Source: Glycine soja (taxonomy: Eukaryota; Streptophyta; Magnoliopsida; Fabales; Fabaceae). Taken from it: a DNA stretch of 64,000 nucleotides. The stretch lies in the NCBI RefSeq assembly GCF_004193775.1, contig NC_041012.1, forward strand, positions 9,197,223-9,261,222, given 5' to 3'. Both the position numbers and the translations under genes were made by a program. Below are positions 13,001-24,219 of the stretch, piece by piece. Each line of letters starts with the position of its first letter. The first letter of the stretch is position 1. The notes under the pieces were generated by a model. The model was not told where the DNA came from. It worked only from the letters and a program-made list of their open reading frames with translations, and ran no database searches.

Positions 13001-14100
13001 TTTGGTTTTTCATTAGGAAGAATCTAAGGTACGGTTATCGGAAAACAACTCATTATTACTTTTGCGTTTAATTGGCAAGAAATTCCTGCAAAAAAAAAAA
13101 AAAAACCAAACACATTATTAGAATTAGAAGTTTATTTATATAAACACGTATGCCAAAATGGTGGCAACACATATGTAACAGGCGGCGCTGCTTCAAGTTA
13201 TAACGTTTCGGGAGCAACAAACAGGTAGGTTTATATATGTGTATACTCTTCTACATGCAGAACTTTAAAGCTATGTTCTTCTTAATTATAATAATTTTGT
13301 TTCTAGTTAATTCAAAATTATTCAGGTTTCTCCCGCAAGCCCTAGGAAAGCTTGTTTAGAAACTTCGCAATGAAATTTTGAAATGAGAATATTCTTACGG
13401 GAGACTTACAAGTATAAGTCAACTCAATTCTAACAAAAAAATAAAATTGTTCCAAGCATCAACTTCTTCCACAAGGTTAGAGGTTGCCTGTCAGAACATT
13501 CAAGTGTATATGTCCTGTCTAACCCTAGAGTTTTATGCAAATCGTCACGGAATGGTATTTTAATAATTACTACAAAAGGGATATATGTTAGATAAAATAG
13601 ATTAGTTAATCTATTTCACAAAAAAATAATGTATCTATAGCACAGTTTCATTTTATAATCTCTCGGGTGCTAATGAAACTATTTTAGTAAAATTTAACTG
13701 TCTCAATTCTTGGCCGATATGTATTCTTCGTTATCCTTAGGCTGATAGATAAGGTTGTTAAGGGAGATAATTTGTATTATTTTCAAGCAATCAATTCAAT
13801 CATCGATCTCAAAATACATAACTTGATCGATTTGTCTAGAAAGCTTGGTTGAACTAAATCGATTCATCGAATTAGGAGAGTGCACAAGTCCCTTACAACA
13901 TCTTATTTTTCGTAAAATAAATTAAAAATAATTTTATTTATAAATAAATAAAGTTTTAGAAAAATAATAAAATTTTTGTAATTAAATAAATAAGGAGAAA
14001 TAATTTATTAATTAAAATAATGATTTTAAGATAAATAAAATAAATATATGTTCTTAGAAAATGAAAATAATATTTTATTTATTCATTTGATAGAAAGTAA
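8830..14100. other. AT-rich intergenic region, no gene seen
   Basis: No ORF resembles a known protein. It contains MITE-like AT-rich debris (for example 8870-9060), a long (TA)n tract at 9986-10035 and several poly-A runs such as 13090-13105. Short ORFs at 9598, 11635, 11765 and 12259 show neither splice context nor family signatures, and I treat them as chance. Confidence 0.7.
9986..10035. repeat. (TA)n microsatellite
   Basis: About 25 uninterrupted TA units. Confidence 0.95.
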
Positions 14101-14224
14101 AATAAAATTCTTTTTTATAAAATAATAAAATAAAGAAAAATAGAATAAATAATAAGCTGAGAGTACCCCAATTAAAAATAGAGACATATTAAATCAGTTC
14201 TTACATTTACTATAAGTCTTTGCG

Positions 14225-14662
14225 CTCTGCCTTCTCTCAAATTTGTTTTCTCTTTTTCATTTTCCAAAATCCTCTCTTGCATACATTCAAACATGTCCAG
14301 TAAAATTATAATCTCAGACTCGTTAACTGTTGGATCATCGTGACATTTGAACACCCAGTTCGGAACTCATTTTTGCACATCTTTATCATTGAGATTTGCG
14401 AAATAATGTCCGCATTAATATAAATGTCCCTCACACGGAGCTCTATTTTTCTCGCATATACCGAAACTTGTCCCAATAAAAAATATGATCTTGGACTTGT
14501 TAATCCTTGCATCATCGTGAAATTTGAAAACATATTTTGAAACTCATCTTTGCACATAGCCGTCGTTGAGATTTGTGAAATAATATCTGTGGCAAGAGAA
14601 ATATCCCTAGCACAAAGAGAGTGAAATGAATGTTTCAATCTCTTCTCCTTCTCTTTAATGCT
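14225..14662 (-). pseudogene. Decayed coding-like tract with an in-frame 177-bp (59-codon) tandem repeat
   Basis: On the minus strand two successive blocks begin DIISQIS and continue with MCK(D/N)EF, then (F/V)TM(M/I)Q and LTS, exactly 59 codons apart (compare ATCATCGTGA at 14511 with ATCATCG at 14334). A third, partial copy towards 14225 continues at DNA level but is out of frame. The first two copies stay open with conservative replacements, which suggests that the unit once coded for protein. I do not recognise the family. No start, splice or promoter context is evident, and a stop or frame change ends the third copy. Confidence 0.4.
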
Positions 14663-14889
14663 TGGAAATCCTAACAAAACAACAAGAGGAAAAGCTTAAG
14701 GAATCTTATAGAACTGCCATAGATCCAGCTATCATTGTCGAACTACACACGTGAGCCCACTTAAAGGTAAATGATGATTTTTTTATAATTGGGATTAGAA
14801 TGAACATGTGTAGGAATCCATAAAAGATCAAATTGTAATTTATTTTGGAACGTTTACTATATTGTGATTCTTACTTTATGATTAAAATT

Positions 14890-16362
14890 ACGAGATTGTT
14901 GTGTTTGACAGGCCAATTGATGCCCTAATGCAAATTGGCTGATAAAATTGAATGCTTTTGGTATTTTTATGTTTTTAACCTATGATCTTGATTCCTTTGA
15001 TTTTGACATAATTATGTGAAATTGTTTTAGGGATTTAATTATATGAACATAACATATTAATATTATTATTATGTGACATGTATATAATGTATGACATGTA
15101 TATAATGGAAGTGTGATGAACTATGTGTAAGTGACAAGTTGAGTATGTGTTAAATTGTGAGATCATATGTTTATATTGAGATGTTGTGTGCATTGAGTTG
15201 TGAGTTATGAACAGTACAATCACACGACTATAAGACCCTTTAAGGACGACAAGTTAATACGCGACAAATATTGTGATGGGAACCATTGTGAGAATCCAAC
15301 GAGTTTAATCACTTTGAGACGCGACGAGTTAAAATTATTTTGAGAACAATTGAAGGGTCCGTGTATTTTGTACAATTCATAGATAGAATCTGCGTGCTAA
15401 AATGTTTTATAAGTTGGACTGAATCAAGAGGGAGAGGCTCTAACGGACTCTTCAGAGTGTAGACCTAAGGGGTAAATACACTCGGTTTGAATGTTCCTTG
15501 AAGTCTATGCTGATCCCATATGGTTGGAGCGTTCTCGCAAAACAGAGTGACCCTGGTTGGTCTCCCTATGATTTTACCTAGTGAGAGTGACTTGACTTAC
15601 CATTGTGTGGTTTGTCTTGTCGTGTACTCTTAGGTGCCTGACGAGGTTTTTCACTAACATGGTACCATATTGCATATAGAATTGAGTCTTAGTATATTTG
15701 TTACATAACGCTTGTGTATTTATCGATATTGATTGGTTGAGTGATATTGTGTTTTGATCCTTGAGAGCATGAGTGATGTGAAAATGTGTGAGACGTGTAG
15801 TGTTGAGATGTGATGTTATGCATAAGTGGTGGATTGACATGAGCTATGTTAAAGTAAGTTGTATTTCATTTATATGATATGTATATCTATGTTGTCATGT
15901 TTCTCTCTATTAGTTAGGAATGTAATAACTCATTCTTTGTGTGTTGTTTGTATTTAGATCCTATGATGATATCAAACTTTGTGTTCATGCGAGTAGATGA
16001 TTAGGTGGATGACTATGGAAAACCTCATATTAGAAAATGCTGGAATATAATGCTCTGATAGGATATGACATTTGAACATGGGTTTTTGTATTATTTGTTT
16101 AATATTATGAACATGTTATTTTATGTTATTCCATTGCTTAACTTGTTTCCTTTTATAAAAAAATTGGATTGCCTTGTTTTAGGTCAAAAATGTTTTCATA
16201 CCCTTATTTAATAGGTTTTTAATTTGGTGGTCAACGCGAATGTGAACCTTTTACCCATGTGAGCTCCTTTATATTTATCGAATAAAGTCATTTTAATTAA
16301 TTTCATATTTTCATATAAAATATTATATAAATATGTATGTCGAAGTCTCTAGGGTGTCACAC
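14890..16362. mobile_element. Probable LTR-retrotransposon remnant (solo-LTR-like)
   Basis: This tract is richer in GC and less poly-A/T than its surroundings and has no ORF with gag/pol similarity. Phrases within 15190-15660 resemble, from memory, long terminal repeats of legume Gypsy elements, and the block ends GGTGTCACA, an LTR-like terminus (CA). I could not find a partner LTR, a primer-binding site or a clear 5-bp target duplication, so the limits are approximate and the class is uncertain. Confidence 0.4.
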
Positions 16363-17400
16363 CCCTCAGTCTTAAGTTAACACTTAAAGAAGAAACTAAA
16401 GACTTTAATTTATCATTTGACCTAGAGATCGAAATCCGACCTAGGAGGGTGCATGTTGATTGAAATTTGAGCTAAGCGAGTATAAAAATTAAATATTTTC
16501 AATACTGATTCTCAATTAAAATTTAAAATATTGCATCTAATTTTGTCATTTTTTTCCTATTCGGACATAATAAATGAAAAGCAACCATGTTTTCACCTAA
16601 ATTTCTCCTAAGCTAAGAAAAATTAAAGATAAAAATAAAATAAATAAAAAATCATTATAAATAAAGTAGTATGACAAGAACAATTTATTTTGTACTATAA
16701 AATTTGATAACATTTTTATTCTAATCAACAGTTAAAGATCAATAAATGTTTCATTAACATCCAACACTTTTTATTCTCTCTCTTCTCTTATTACAAACTT
16801 CAAACACTTCTTTAATATTTTTTTTATTGCTCTTTTCTTGTTATGTCACATTATCAACCACATCAATTATTTATATTTCTTTTATTTTTTCTCTCTCAAG
16901 ATCTAAAAAAATGTCTTAGAATCATTTTCTTATCTAAGTTATTCTCCTCTCTTTATTAAGTAAAGGTTAAAGTGGGAAAAAATATAACTATAATAAATAA
17001 AGTGGGAAAAAAATTAAATATAACTATAATAAATAATATAACAAAATATATAGAAAAAAAAGAAGTAATGATAATATATGTTAATAAAATGTTTGAAATG
17101 AAGGATCTTGACGTGTCACTTCTCTATTTCAAGCGAAATATGAAGCGAAAAGGGTTCACTTTCGGTGATTTTGGCCAACAATTATGGCAGCACACCGTGT
17201 TTTCAGGTGCCCTTTGGAAACTTGTTCAACAAATAACCCACATTCCCACCTTAGTTTGTTGTTCAGTAAACATGTATATGTGTAGTGTGTCGTTAACGAC
17301 TCCCATTAAGCTGAAGCTTGTGCTTCTTATTCTCGAGCTTAGTTAGGTTGCTTCTAGCTCCTTCTCTCGTGGCCAATCCTTGTTGCTTTGCGCGTTAAAA
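16363..17400. other. AT-rich intergenic region upstream of the UPF0496 gene
   Basis: Poly-A-rich DNA with no supportable gene. The open frame at 16972-17346 begins in low-complexity AAATATAACTATAATAAA repeats and has no recognisable domain. The last few hundred bases presumably contain the UPF0496 promoter. Confidence 0.6.
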
Positions 17401-18070
17401 TTACTGTGTAGTGTAAACGGGAAGAGGGAGACACAAAATACATAAGAGAGTAGTTTCAAGAGAGAGAAAGAGAGAATTGCATCATTTCATTTTCATTGCT
17501 TGTGGCGTTTTCCATCTTTTAACACACCTCATTTTTCTCATGCGTGCAAGCCATTCTCAAATCTCAAAACCCACCCACATTTCTTGGTTCTTAACCGCTT
17601 TAATTGCCTTTAAGATTCTGCATTCCCTCTCCCACCTCAACTTATTTGTCTTCATCATCATCATCTATCTATCTATCTCCCTTTCCTTCTCTCCCAAAGC
17701 TAAACACTAAATCAAAAACCATCCTTTAGCTCCATCGCTTTTCGTTGTCCTTATCCCGGCTTTCTTGTCTTCAATCGCTTTCAAAGGTTTGAACTTTTCC
17801 AAAAATCTCCATCTGGGTCTGTTTCATTTCGCTTATACTCGTCTTATAGTCTTTTTGGGGTGACTGGAATGATATTTATGTTTCTGTTGTGTGCAATTCT
17901 TTAGAGATAGCAGTTCTTTAAAATCATAGTTCTCTTATTATGTTAAAATTGCACCGAAAATAGTCAATTGGGTTATCATAATATCATTCACTTGATTTCA
18001 TGGGTAAGGAATAAATCAGAGTTCTGACTGTTTTTGGTTATTATTATTAGATCATTTGAATTGAAGCAAA
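17400..18070 (+). promoter_or_regulatory. Probable 5' leader of the UPF0496 gene, with leader intron and upstream ORF
   Basis: A CT-rich stretch (about 17480-17760) typical of plant leaders precedes a plausible donor AAAG|GTTTGAAC (intron from 17787) and acceptor TTATTATTAG (ends 18050), 20 bp before the main ATG. The leader contains an upstream ORF, ATG 17540 to stop 17710 (56 codons), largely hydrophobic in its second half. Transcript limits are inferred from composition only. Confidence 0.4.
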
Positions 18071-19195
18071 ATGGGGAGTCATATGAGCAAGAAGATCCCT
18101 GAAACTTCTTCTATTGGCCTCAGCACCGAATTGCACTACAAAACTGAGTTGAGTTCCTATGAGGCTGCTTGCAAGCTTGATTCTGATTTGCAGTCCTTTG
18201 ACACCACGCTTCAAGCTAGAACAAATCAGGTTATCAACACTCTTGCTGTTGGTGTTGAAGTTCGAGCCCTTTCATTTGATTCTCTGAAGCAAATCACAGA
18301 ATGCCTTTTGGAGATGAACCAGGAAGTTGTCAAGGTAATCTTGGACTGCAAGAAAGACATATGGAAGAGCCAGGAACTGTTTGAACTGGTTGAGGAATAC
18401 TTTGAGAATAGTCTGAAAACTTTGGACTTCTGCACTGCATTGGAGAAGTGCCTAAAACGCGCTCGCGACAGTCAGTTGCTTATTCATGTGGCTCTTCAAC
18501 AGTTTGAGGAAGAATCATCAGGATCAGGAGGAGACAACCGCTACCCGAGGACATTGCAAGAATTTAAGAACTTCAAGGCCGCTGGTGATCCTTTCACTGA
18601 GGAATTCTTCCAGATATTTCAGTCTGTTTACAAGCACCAGATATTCATGCTTGAAAAGTTGCAGCTTAGGAAGAACAAGCTTGATAAGAAGCTCAAATAC
18701 ATCCATTCCTGGAGGAAGGTTTCGAGTATGATCTTTGTGGCGACTTTTGCTGCAGTCTTAATCTGCTCAGTTGTAGCAGCTGCTATCGCAGCCCCACCTG
18801 TTGCTGCTGCGATAGCTGCTGCTACGTCGATCCCAATTGGATCCATGGGAAAATGGATTGACTCCCTCTGGAGGAACTATGAAAATGCATTGAAGGGGCA
18901 AAAGGAAGTGATTAGCTCAATGCAGGCTGGAACATATGTTGCCATAAAGGACTTAGACAACATTAGGGTTCTCATTGATAGGCTTGAAATTGAGATTGAG
19001 TCTCTATTGCATAATGTGGATTTTGCCATTGAGGAAGAAGCTGTGAAAGTTGCAATAGAGGAGATCAAGAAGAAGCTTGGAGTGTTTATGAAGAATGTTG
19101 AAGATTTGGCAGTTCAAGCTGATATGTGTAGCCGTGACATTAGGAGGGCAAGGACTGTGGTCCTGCAGAGAATCATAAAGCATCCCCACAATTGA
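18071..19195 (+). CDS. UPF0496 / DUF677 membrane protein (At4g34320-like)
   Basis: Intronless coding sequence of 374 aa. The order of features is that of the plant UPF0496 (AT14A-like) family: an N-terminal region with [15 protein letters not shown] and [25 protein letters not shown], amphipathic and coiled-coil segments, a central hydrophobic hairpin (residues about 217-255, with an Ala-rich [20 protein letters not shown]), and a second coiled-coil C-terminal half. Family length is about 370-390 aa, so it is full length. Arabidopsis AT14A was reported as integrin-like and linked to membrane-cell wall contact; the biochemical function of most members is unknown, and I do not assign one. The first ATG after the probable leader intron is taken as start. 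Confidence 0.9.
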   Translation: MGSHMSKKIPETSSIGLSTELHYKTELSSYEAACKLDSDLQSFDTTLQARTNQVINTLAVGVEVRALSFDSLKQITECLLEMNQEVVKVILDCKKDIWKSQELFELVEEYFENSLKTLDFCTALEKCLKRARDSQLLIHVALQQFEEESSGSGGDNRYPRTLQEFKNFKAAGDPFTEEFFQIFQSVYKHQIFMLEKLQLRKNKLDKKLKYIHSWRKVSSMIFVATFAAVLICSVVAAAIAAPPVAAAIAAATSIPIGSMGKWIDSLWRNYENALKGQKEVISSMQAGTYVAIKDLDNIRVLIDRLEIEIESLLHNVDFAIEEEAVKVAIEEIKKKLGVFMKNVEDLAVQADMCSRDIRRARTVVLQRIIKHPHN

Positions 19196-19828
19196 AAGCA
19201 ATCTCATGTCTAATCTGCCAGTAACTGTTTGAAGGAGAATACATATTTTCCTTGTGTATCTAATGGAATTTCTTGATTCATAGGTACATGTGTTGAAGAT
19301 AATAACCGGGCATATTTGATATGTCTTGACACTGGCAGCAAATTTTTTTATTCTTTTCATACAATAGTGTATTAATGTATATGTTTCTTTTTTCTTCTTT
19401 TTATGATCTCATTTGGTTTTTAGTTCGTTGAGGTGAGACTAATTTGTGAGTCTTTAATTTATATATCTTGAAATACAGTGAGAAATCAATTAGAAAACCG
19501 AGATAATATCTACGTTACTTTAGAGGTTGATAGTACTCCAACCAACGTTGAGTTGTAAACGAACAAAGTACTTGCATCCTAAAGTTTGATCATTGATGTG
19601 AGCTGCACCAAACCTGTACTTTATCGAATCAATTTTTTTTTCTCAAAGAGCTTGTTCACCGAGGTTATCACTTCATTAATTATCTGCATGATATACTCGG
19701 TACATGCAATATATAGTTAAGTTAATATAAAATATCTGAATTTAATTCTTTTAAAATTTGCTTTCACTTTAGAGTGAAAAGAAAATTATGGCCCATTATT
19801 CATTTAATCTTTTTTTTTTAAAAAAAAT

Positions 19829-19883
<55 letters not shown>

Positions 19884-21978
19884 CAATATCAATTTTTTTT
19901 ATAAATTTATTCTTTAACTTTCTTTTACTTTAAATTCTTTTTTTTACATTTAAAAAATGAATTCTCTCAAAGTTAAATCCAAAAATATTTATTGAGAGAT
20001 ATACAAAAGAATATACAAATTATCTTTTTAAATAGTTGAGATTATTATATGATTCAAGGCTAAGTGATCAATCTTGTCGTGATATATAATCACATTTTCT
20101 TTATAAGTAACAATTCATATCCAAATCAGTATTTAAATCTTTAATTATTTGATTAAGAAACATAAATCGTTATCATTATCATTTACTTATGATAACCATT
20201 GGTGGTAATTTAAAAAGAATAGTTAATAACATATCTATCTAAAAAAAACATAGCATGAAAAAATTGTTTGGAACCACATTTTCGGAATCATTTATTAATT
20301 TTTCCTAAAATGAATTGATTATTGGCAAAGTGGGTAAACTTTGACCCTAAGGAACTCTTGAAACGTGAAAGGGCCAACAAATCTAGAATTAGAGGCGGTA
20401 TCTTATAAGTTATGACTTCCTTCCCTTCCCGTGCGAAAAACATAACAAGTTGGAAGTAACACGTAAGTCGGTGGAGCATTAGGATTATAAAAATTGAAAA
20501 TGGAAGACAAATTTGGTGTGCATCGTTTTAATCACGAAAAAGATAATGTCACGTTTCACTCTGGTCCTTTATTATTATTATTAATGATCATTTCCATTCA
20601 CTATCCAGAATTCCCTTCAATACATACATACATATATTCGTCCACAGAAAATAAATTTGAGCGTGCATTTACGAAGATATTACAATTGTTCAATCAAAAA
20701 CTGTCAATGTTACGCCGACAACGTTAGAAATGTTCAATATCAGCTTAAGAGATGGATCCTTTGTATAACTAAGTTGATCGCAGCATGATCCTCCTAGCTC
20801 TTTGTGCTTTGAATGGGGTGTGGATACTCGTGAGGACTATGATATCGATGATCAAGTCAATGCGTGCTGAATCCATCCATAGGACTATTAGTTATAAGAA
20901 TGGGCTATTGGATGGGATTAGAAAACTTATACCATGCAACGTAGTCACAGTGTAGTGATGTACTACATTACCCACCGACCTAAACAATTTTTTTTTCAGA
21001 AAATAAACTGACGATCTATCATGTGTTTAAATTAGTTCATGTCACCGATATTACATCAGTCTGAATATAACTTTATTCTTATCCCTCCAATAAGGTTTCA
21101 AGTTAAAATCTAATAGATGAAAAACACATGATTAAGAAATATCCATTAAAGGTAACCAATCATATTTTCAAGTGAAGATTAATTATCAATGGAATTGGTG
21201 AATACTTTACATTTATAACATGATAAAAAAAAATAGTTTGTGTTGAGCAGATGTAGAGAGAGTGCTGACTGTTCTGCTTAATTTCATTTGGAATATGATA
21301 TGATAATTAACCGCCTTTGCAGGGGGGAGACTATATGTGTAATCTTAACCTCAAACTCAGGATTGGCATGATTCACAAATCATAACATCCGATAAAGCAC
21401 TCTCCAACACCAGGCTCAGGGAAGGAGTTTTCAAATTGAATTACTAGGCCGAGAGTTTGATGACCCTTCTTTGGGATCATGATCTTTTCACTCAGGTCAT
21501 TCCTTTGCAAGGAGCACACACGTGTACCCACAGAATGAGAAGAAACATAAATCTATTATACCATCTACAAAATTTAGCATGCTCGTAGATGCACCATTGA
21601 TTGCTTACTATTTAGTTACTACTTCGCATATTTTCAATCACACAACCAGCTATATTTATATTATTATTGCTTTGGTACGCAAAAGAGCTCACCGAATGGT
21701 GCCAAAATTGTGACGAGTTTACTAATATATTAGGAATCAGATAAAAAAAAAAAGAGTTAGTATCCGAAAACATAAATAGAACTGCAAAGTTGCAAATAAT
21801 ATTGCAGCAATGAGCAAAAAAGCAATGAGCCAAAATGTGGTTGTCCACCATTTTATCAAATAAATCGGGACACCCTTTAAACGAGATATAATTGCATGTA
21901 TACTACAACAGTCGGGACAACCCTTTTATCAAGTCCAATACTTATATACTTTAACAGTCAGACAACTGACAGTGCCTT
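19196..21978. other. Convergent intergenic region between UPF0496 and LPAT
   Basis: Holds the 3' untranslated regions of both flanking genes, a (TA)n/(TG)n microsatellite at 19831-19883 and AT-rich repeat debris. A weak repeat copy at about 21100-21190 resembles the SINE-like unit in PLAA intron 2. A coding-like patch lies on the minus strand at about 21373-21550 (see findings). No complete gene is visible. Confidence 0.6.
19831..19883. repeat. (AT)n(GT)n microsatellite
   Basis: About 22 AT units followed by a few GT units, downstream of the UPF0496 gene. Confidence 0.95.
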
Positions 21979-24219
21979 CTACCTTGCTATCACCTTCAAA
22001 AAGCTAAGAATGGGCTGCGGCCGAGTATTGAAATATGTGGCCGGAACCAAATAAGCACAGACTAGAGACACATAAAGTTTAAACCAGAATGAGGAAAAAC
22101 AGTAGTACATCGTTGTACCTGTCACTGTAACAATTGTCATACAATTTAAAATGCTCTTAACAGCAGAGAGGTCCCTTTCTGCTGCTTGATCCGGAAACTG
22201 ACCTTGAGTTTGAAAATTGGAAAGTAACTGATCCTTCGTCTGGAATCTATTTATCAACCACATGGACATTTCCTCTTCAGATACCGGGATACTATCAAGG
22301 GGAAAGCGGCAGATATGAATATGAACTTCAGAAGGATCCACCCCAAAGACATTATCTAAAAAAGATGGGCAGCGGTATTTGTAGCCAATGGTCACATCAT
22401 AAACTGACAATGAAAAGTTGAATGAATCTTAGTGGCAGAATAATATGATTTATTTATGATCGTTAAACTTCCAACCTTCGATTAATTTGATATCATTGCA
22501 AATAACAAACTATATGTCATCTTATCCAAAAGGAAAAAAAAAAAAAAAAACTCCCTACAAGGCAATTCAAGATCTTCAGGTAGCCTGTACACAAGTATTT
22601 TTCCTTGACAAATGCTAAATGATATTAGATAGATGAAAATGCTGCAGATTTTCCCATCAATCATATCAAAAGAAAAGGACTAAGTGGATGATTCACAATT
22701 ATTGGATGAGTATAAGGACTAACTATGAATAACTCTAATGTCACATACTTTACCAATGATTATATAATACAAGCAGATAAAATACAGACAAATAGGACAA
22801 CCTGCAGCGAGAGAGCTCCTCAATTCTTGCAAGCAGGCACAGAAGCCCTTTGTCTTTGGAAGTAAAACATTTTTCAGAACTGGTAACCCATGTTCGGCGG
22901 CATATTTTTTACTCCGAAGGCACTTTTGCTCACTGCAAGAAGAAAAAGATAGGTGGCAATAAATTTTTAACAGAATACACATACAAACAGAATTACATAT
23001 GCTACATCAACTCAAACATGGGATGAAGACCATTCAGTTTCAAAGTCACCATTTGAAGGTTGGTGACAACATATTTTTCCTACTAATAATTTTGGCTTAA
23101 ATATGTTTTTGTTCTTCATAATATAACACTTTTTTGTTCTTATGAAATTATTTTTTTTCAAAATGGTCCTTGTAAAATTCTTTTTTAGTTTTGGTCCTTG
23201 TTAGTCCTTGTAATATATCTAATTTTTAAGTTTAGTCCCTATAATATTTTGTTCACTTTGAATTAGTTCCTTAGAAAATATTTGATAGGACCAAAAACAA
23301 ATTATATATTACAAGGACAAAAACGAACAAATTGATATATTACAAGGACTAAAACAAAGTAACAAAGATCAAAACAAAAAATAATTTTACAAGGACCATT
23401 TTGAAAAAAATATTTTATAAGGACCAAAACCAAAAAAGCAGTATATTACAAGAACTAAAAACATATTAAAGCCAATAATTTTTTTATGGATGTTTCAAGA
23501 GAAAATCGCATGATTCACAAATAGAAGAACCTAAGTTTTTCTTCCAGCATCATGATGATCATAAGCAAAAATATGTAATAATGCATTGAAGTTTTATTTG
23601 ATGAATACCTTAATGGTAGTAAACAGAAAAGGTATCAAGTGGCTTACGTGAAATCAGTGCCTTCTGGGAAAAGTGCAAGCCAGAGAGGATCTTGTGGATC
23701 CTTGAATGTTGAAAGCATATAGCGCATGATTGACTCATCAGCCTCCCACTTTCTTTCCACTGGGATGAACTCTAGTATGTGAAATGCCCAACCAAAAACT
23801 GGAAGTCTCATCAAGCTACTCTTAAGTATATATTTTATGTATCCAAGGCATCCCTTCCGCAAGGCAAGGTCCCATAAATACATCCAATCAACCTCAGTTC
23901 TATGATTTGCGATCAATAAGATCCGTTCTCTAGAAGGAACAATATCTCCAGAAAACACAACTTTAGTCTTGTTGATCTTTTCAAATAGAAAAGGCCACAA
24001 GGCTAGCCAAGCACCAAAGAAAAAGGAAGTTGCTCTCCTGCTGTAAATGACGCTAAAAAGTCGCATTATAACAGCACTGATAAAACCAAAGAACACTAAC
24101 ATTATAAATGCTGTTGAAAGAAGCACTAGTAGACACACCAGACCCCTTAAAATTCTCCATGGTGCTAGAGCTTGATACTTTGCTCCAAAGCAAGAACTTA
24201 CTGGTTTAAGAACAGCCAT
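21979..24219 (-). CDS. LPAT: 1-acyl-sn-glycerol-3-phosphate acyltransferase, LPAT4/5 type (3 exons)
   Basis: Acylates lysophosphatidic acid at sn-2 to give phosphatidic acid at the ER, for phospholipid and storage-lipid synthesis. Exons (minus strand): 24219-23648, 22932-22802, 22403-21979. They total 1128 bp, or 375 aa plus stop, the usual length for plant LPAT4/5. The acyltransferase motifs are complete: NHRTEVDW with the HX4D catalytic pair (His106, Asp111) and FPEGT near residues 183-187, whose TDFT|EQK block is split by intron 1. Hydrophobic segments lie at residues about 24-50 and 325-360. The start ATG at 24219 is the first in frame (the frame opens only two codons earlier without an ATG). 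Intron 1 carries a 380-bp MITE. A 5'-UTR exon further upstream is likely but I cannot place it. Confidence 0.93.
23094..23473. mobile_element. MULE-type MITE in LPAT intron 1, with a 9-bp target-site duplication
   Basis: A 380-bp near-palindromic element. Its left end GGCTTAAATATGTTTTT matches the inverted right end (GGCTTTAATATGTTTTT) with one mismatch, and the inverted similarity continues inward through repeated 'GGTCCTTGTAA' words. It is flanked by a perfect direct repeat AATAATTTT (23085-23093 and 23474-23482). A 9-bp duplication is the hallmark of Mutator-like elements. No ORF, so non-autonomous. Confidence 0.88.

Noticed and set aside
16972..17346. 124-codon open frame upstream of UPF0496
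   Set aside because: It begins inside low-complexity poly-A/TATAAT repeats, has no domain or promoter context, and mixed composition suggests a chance frame.
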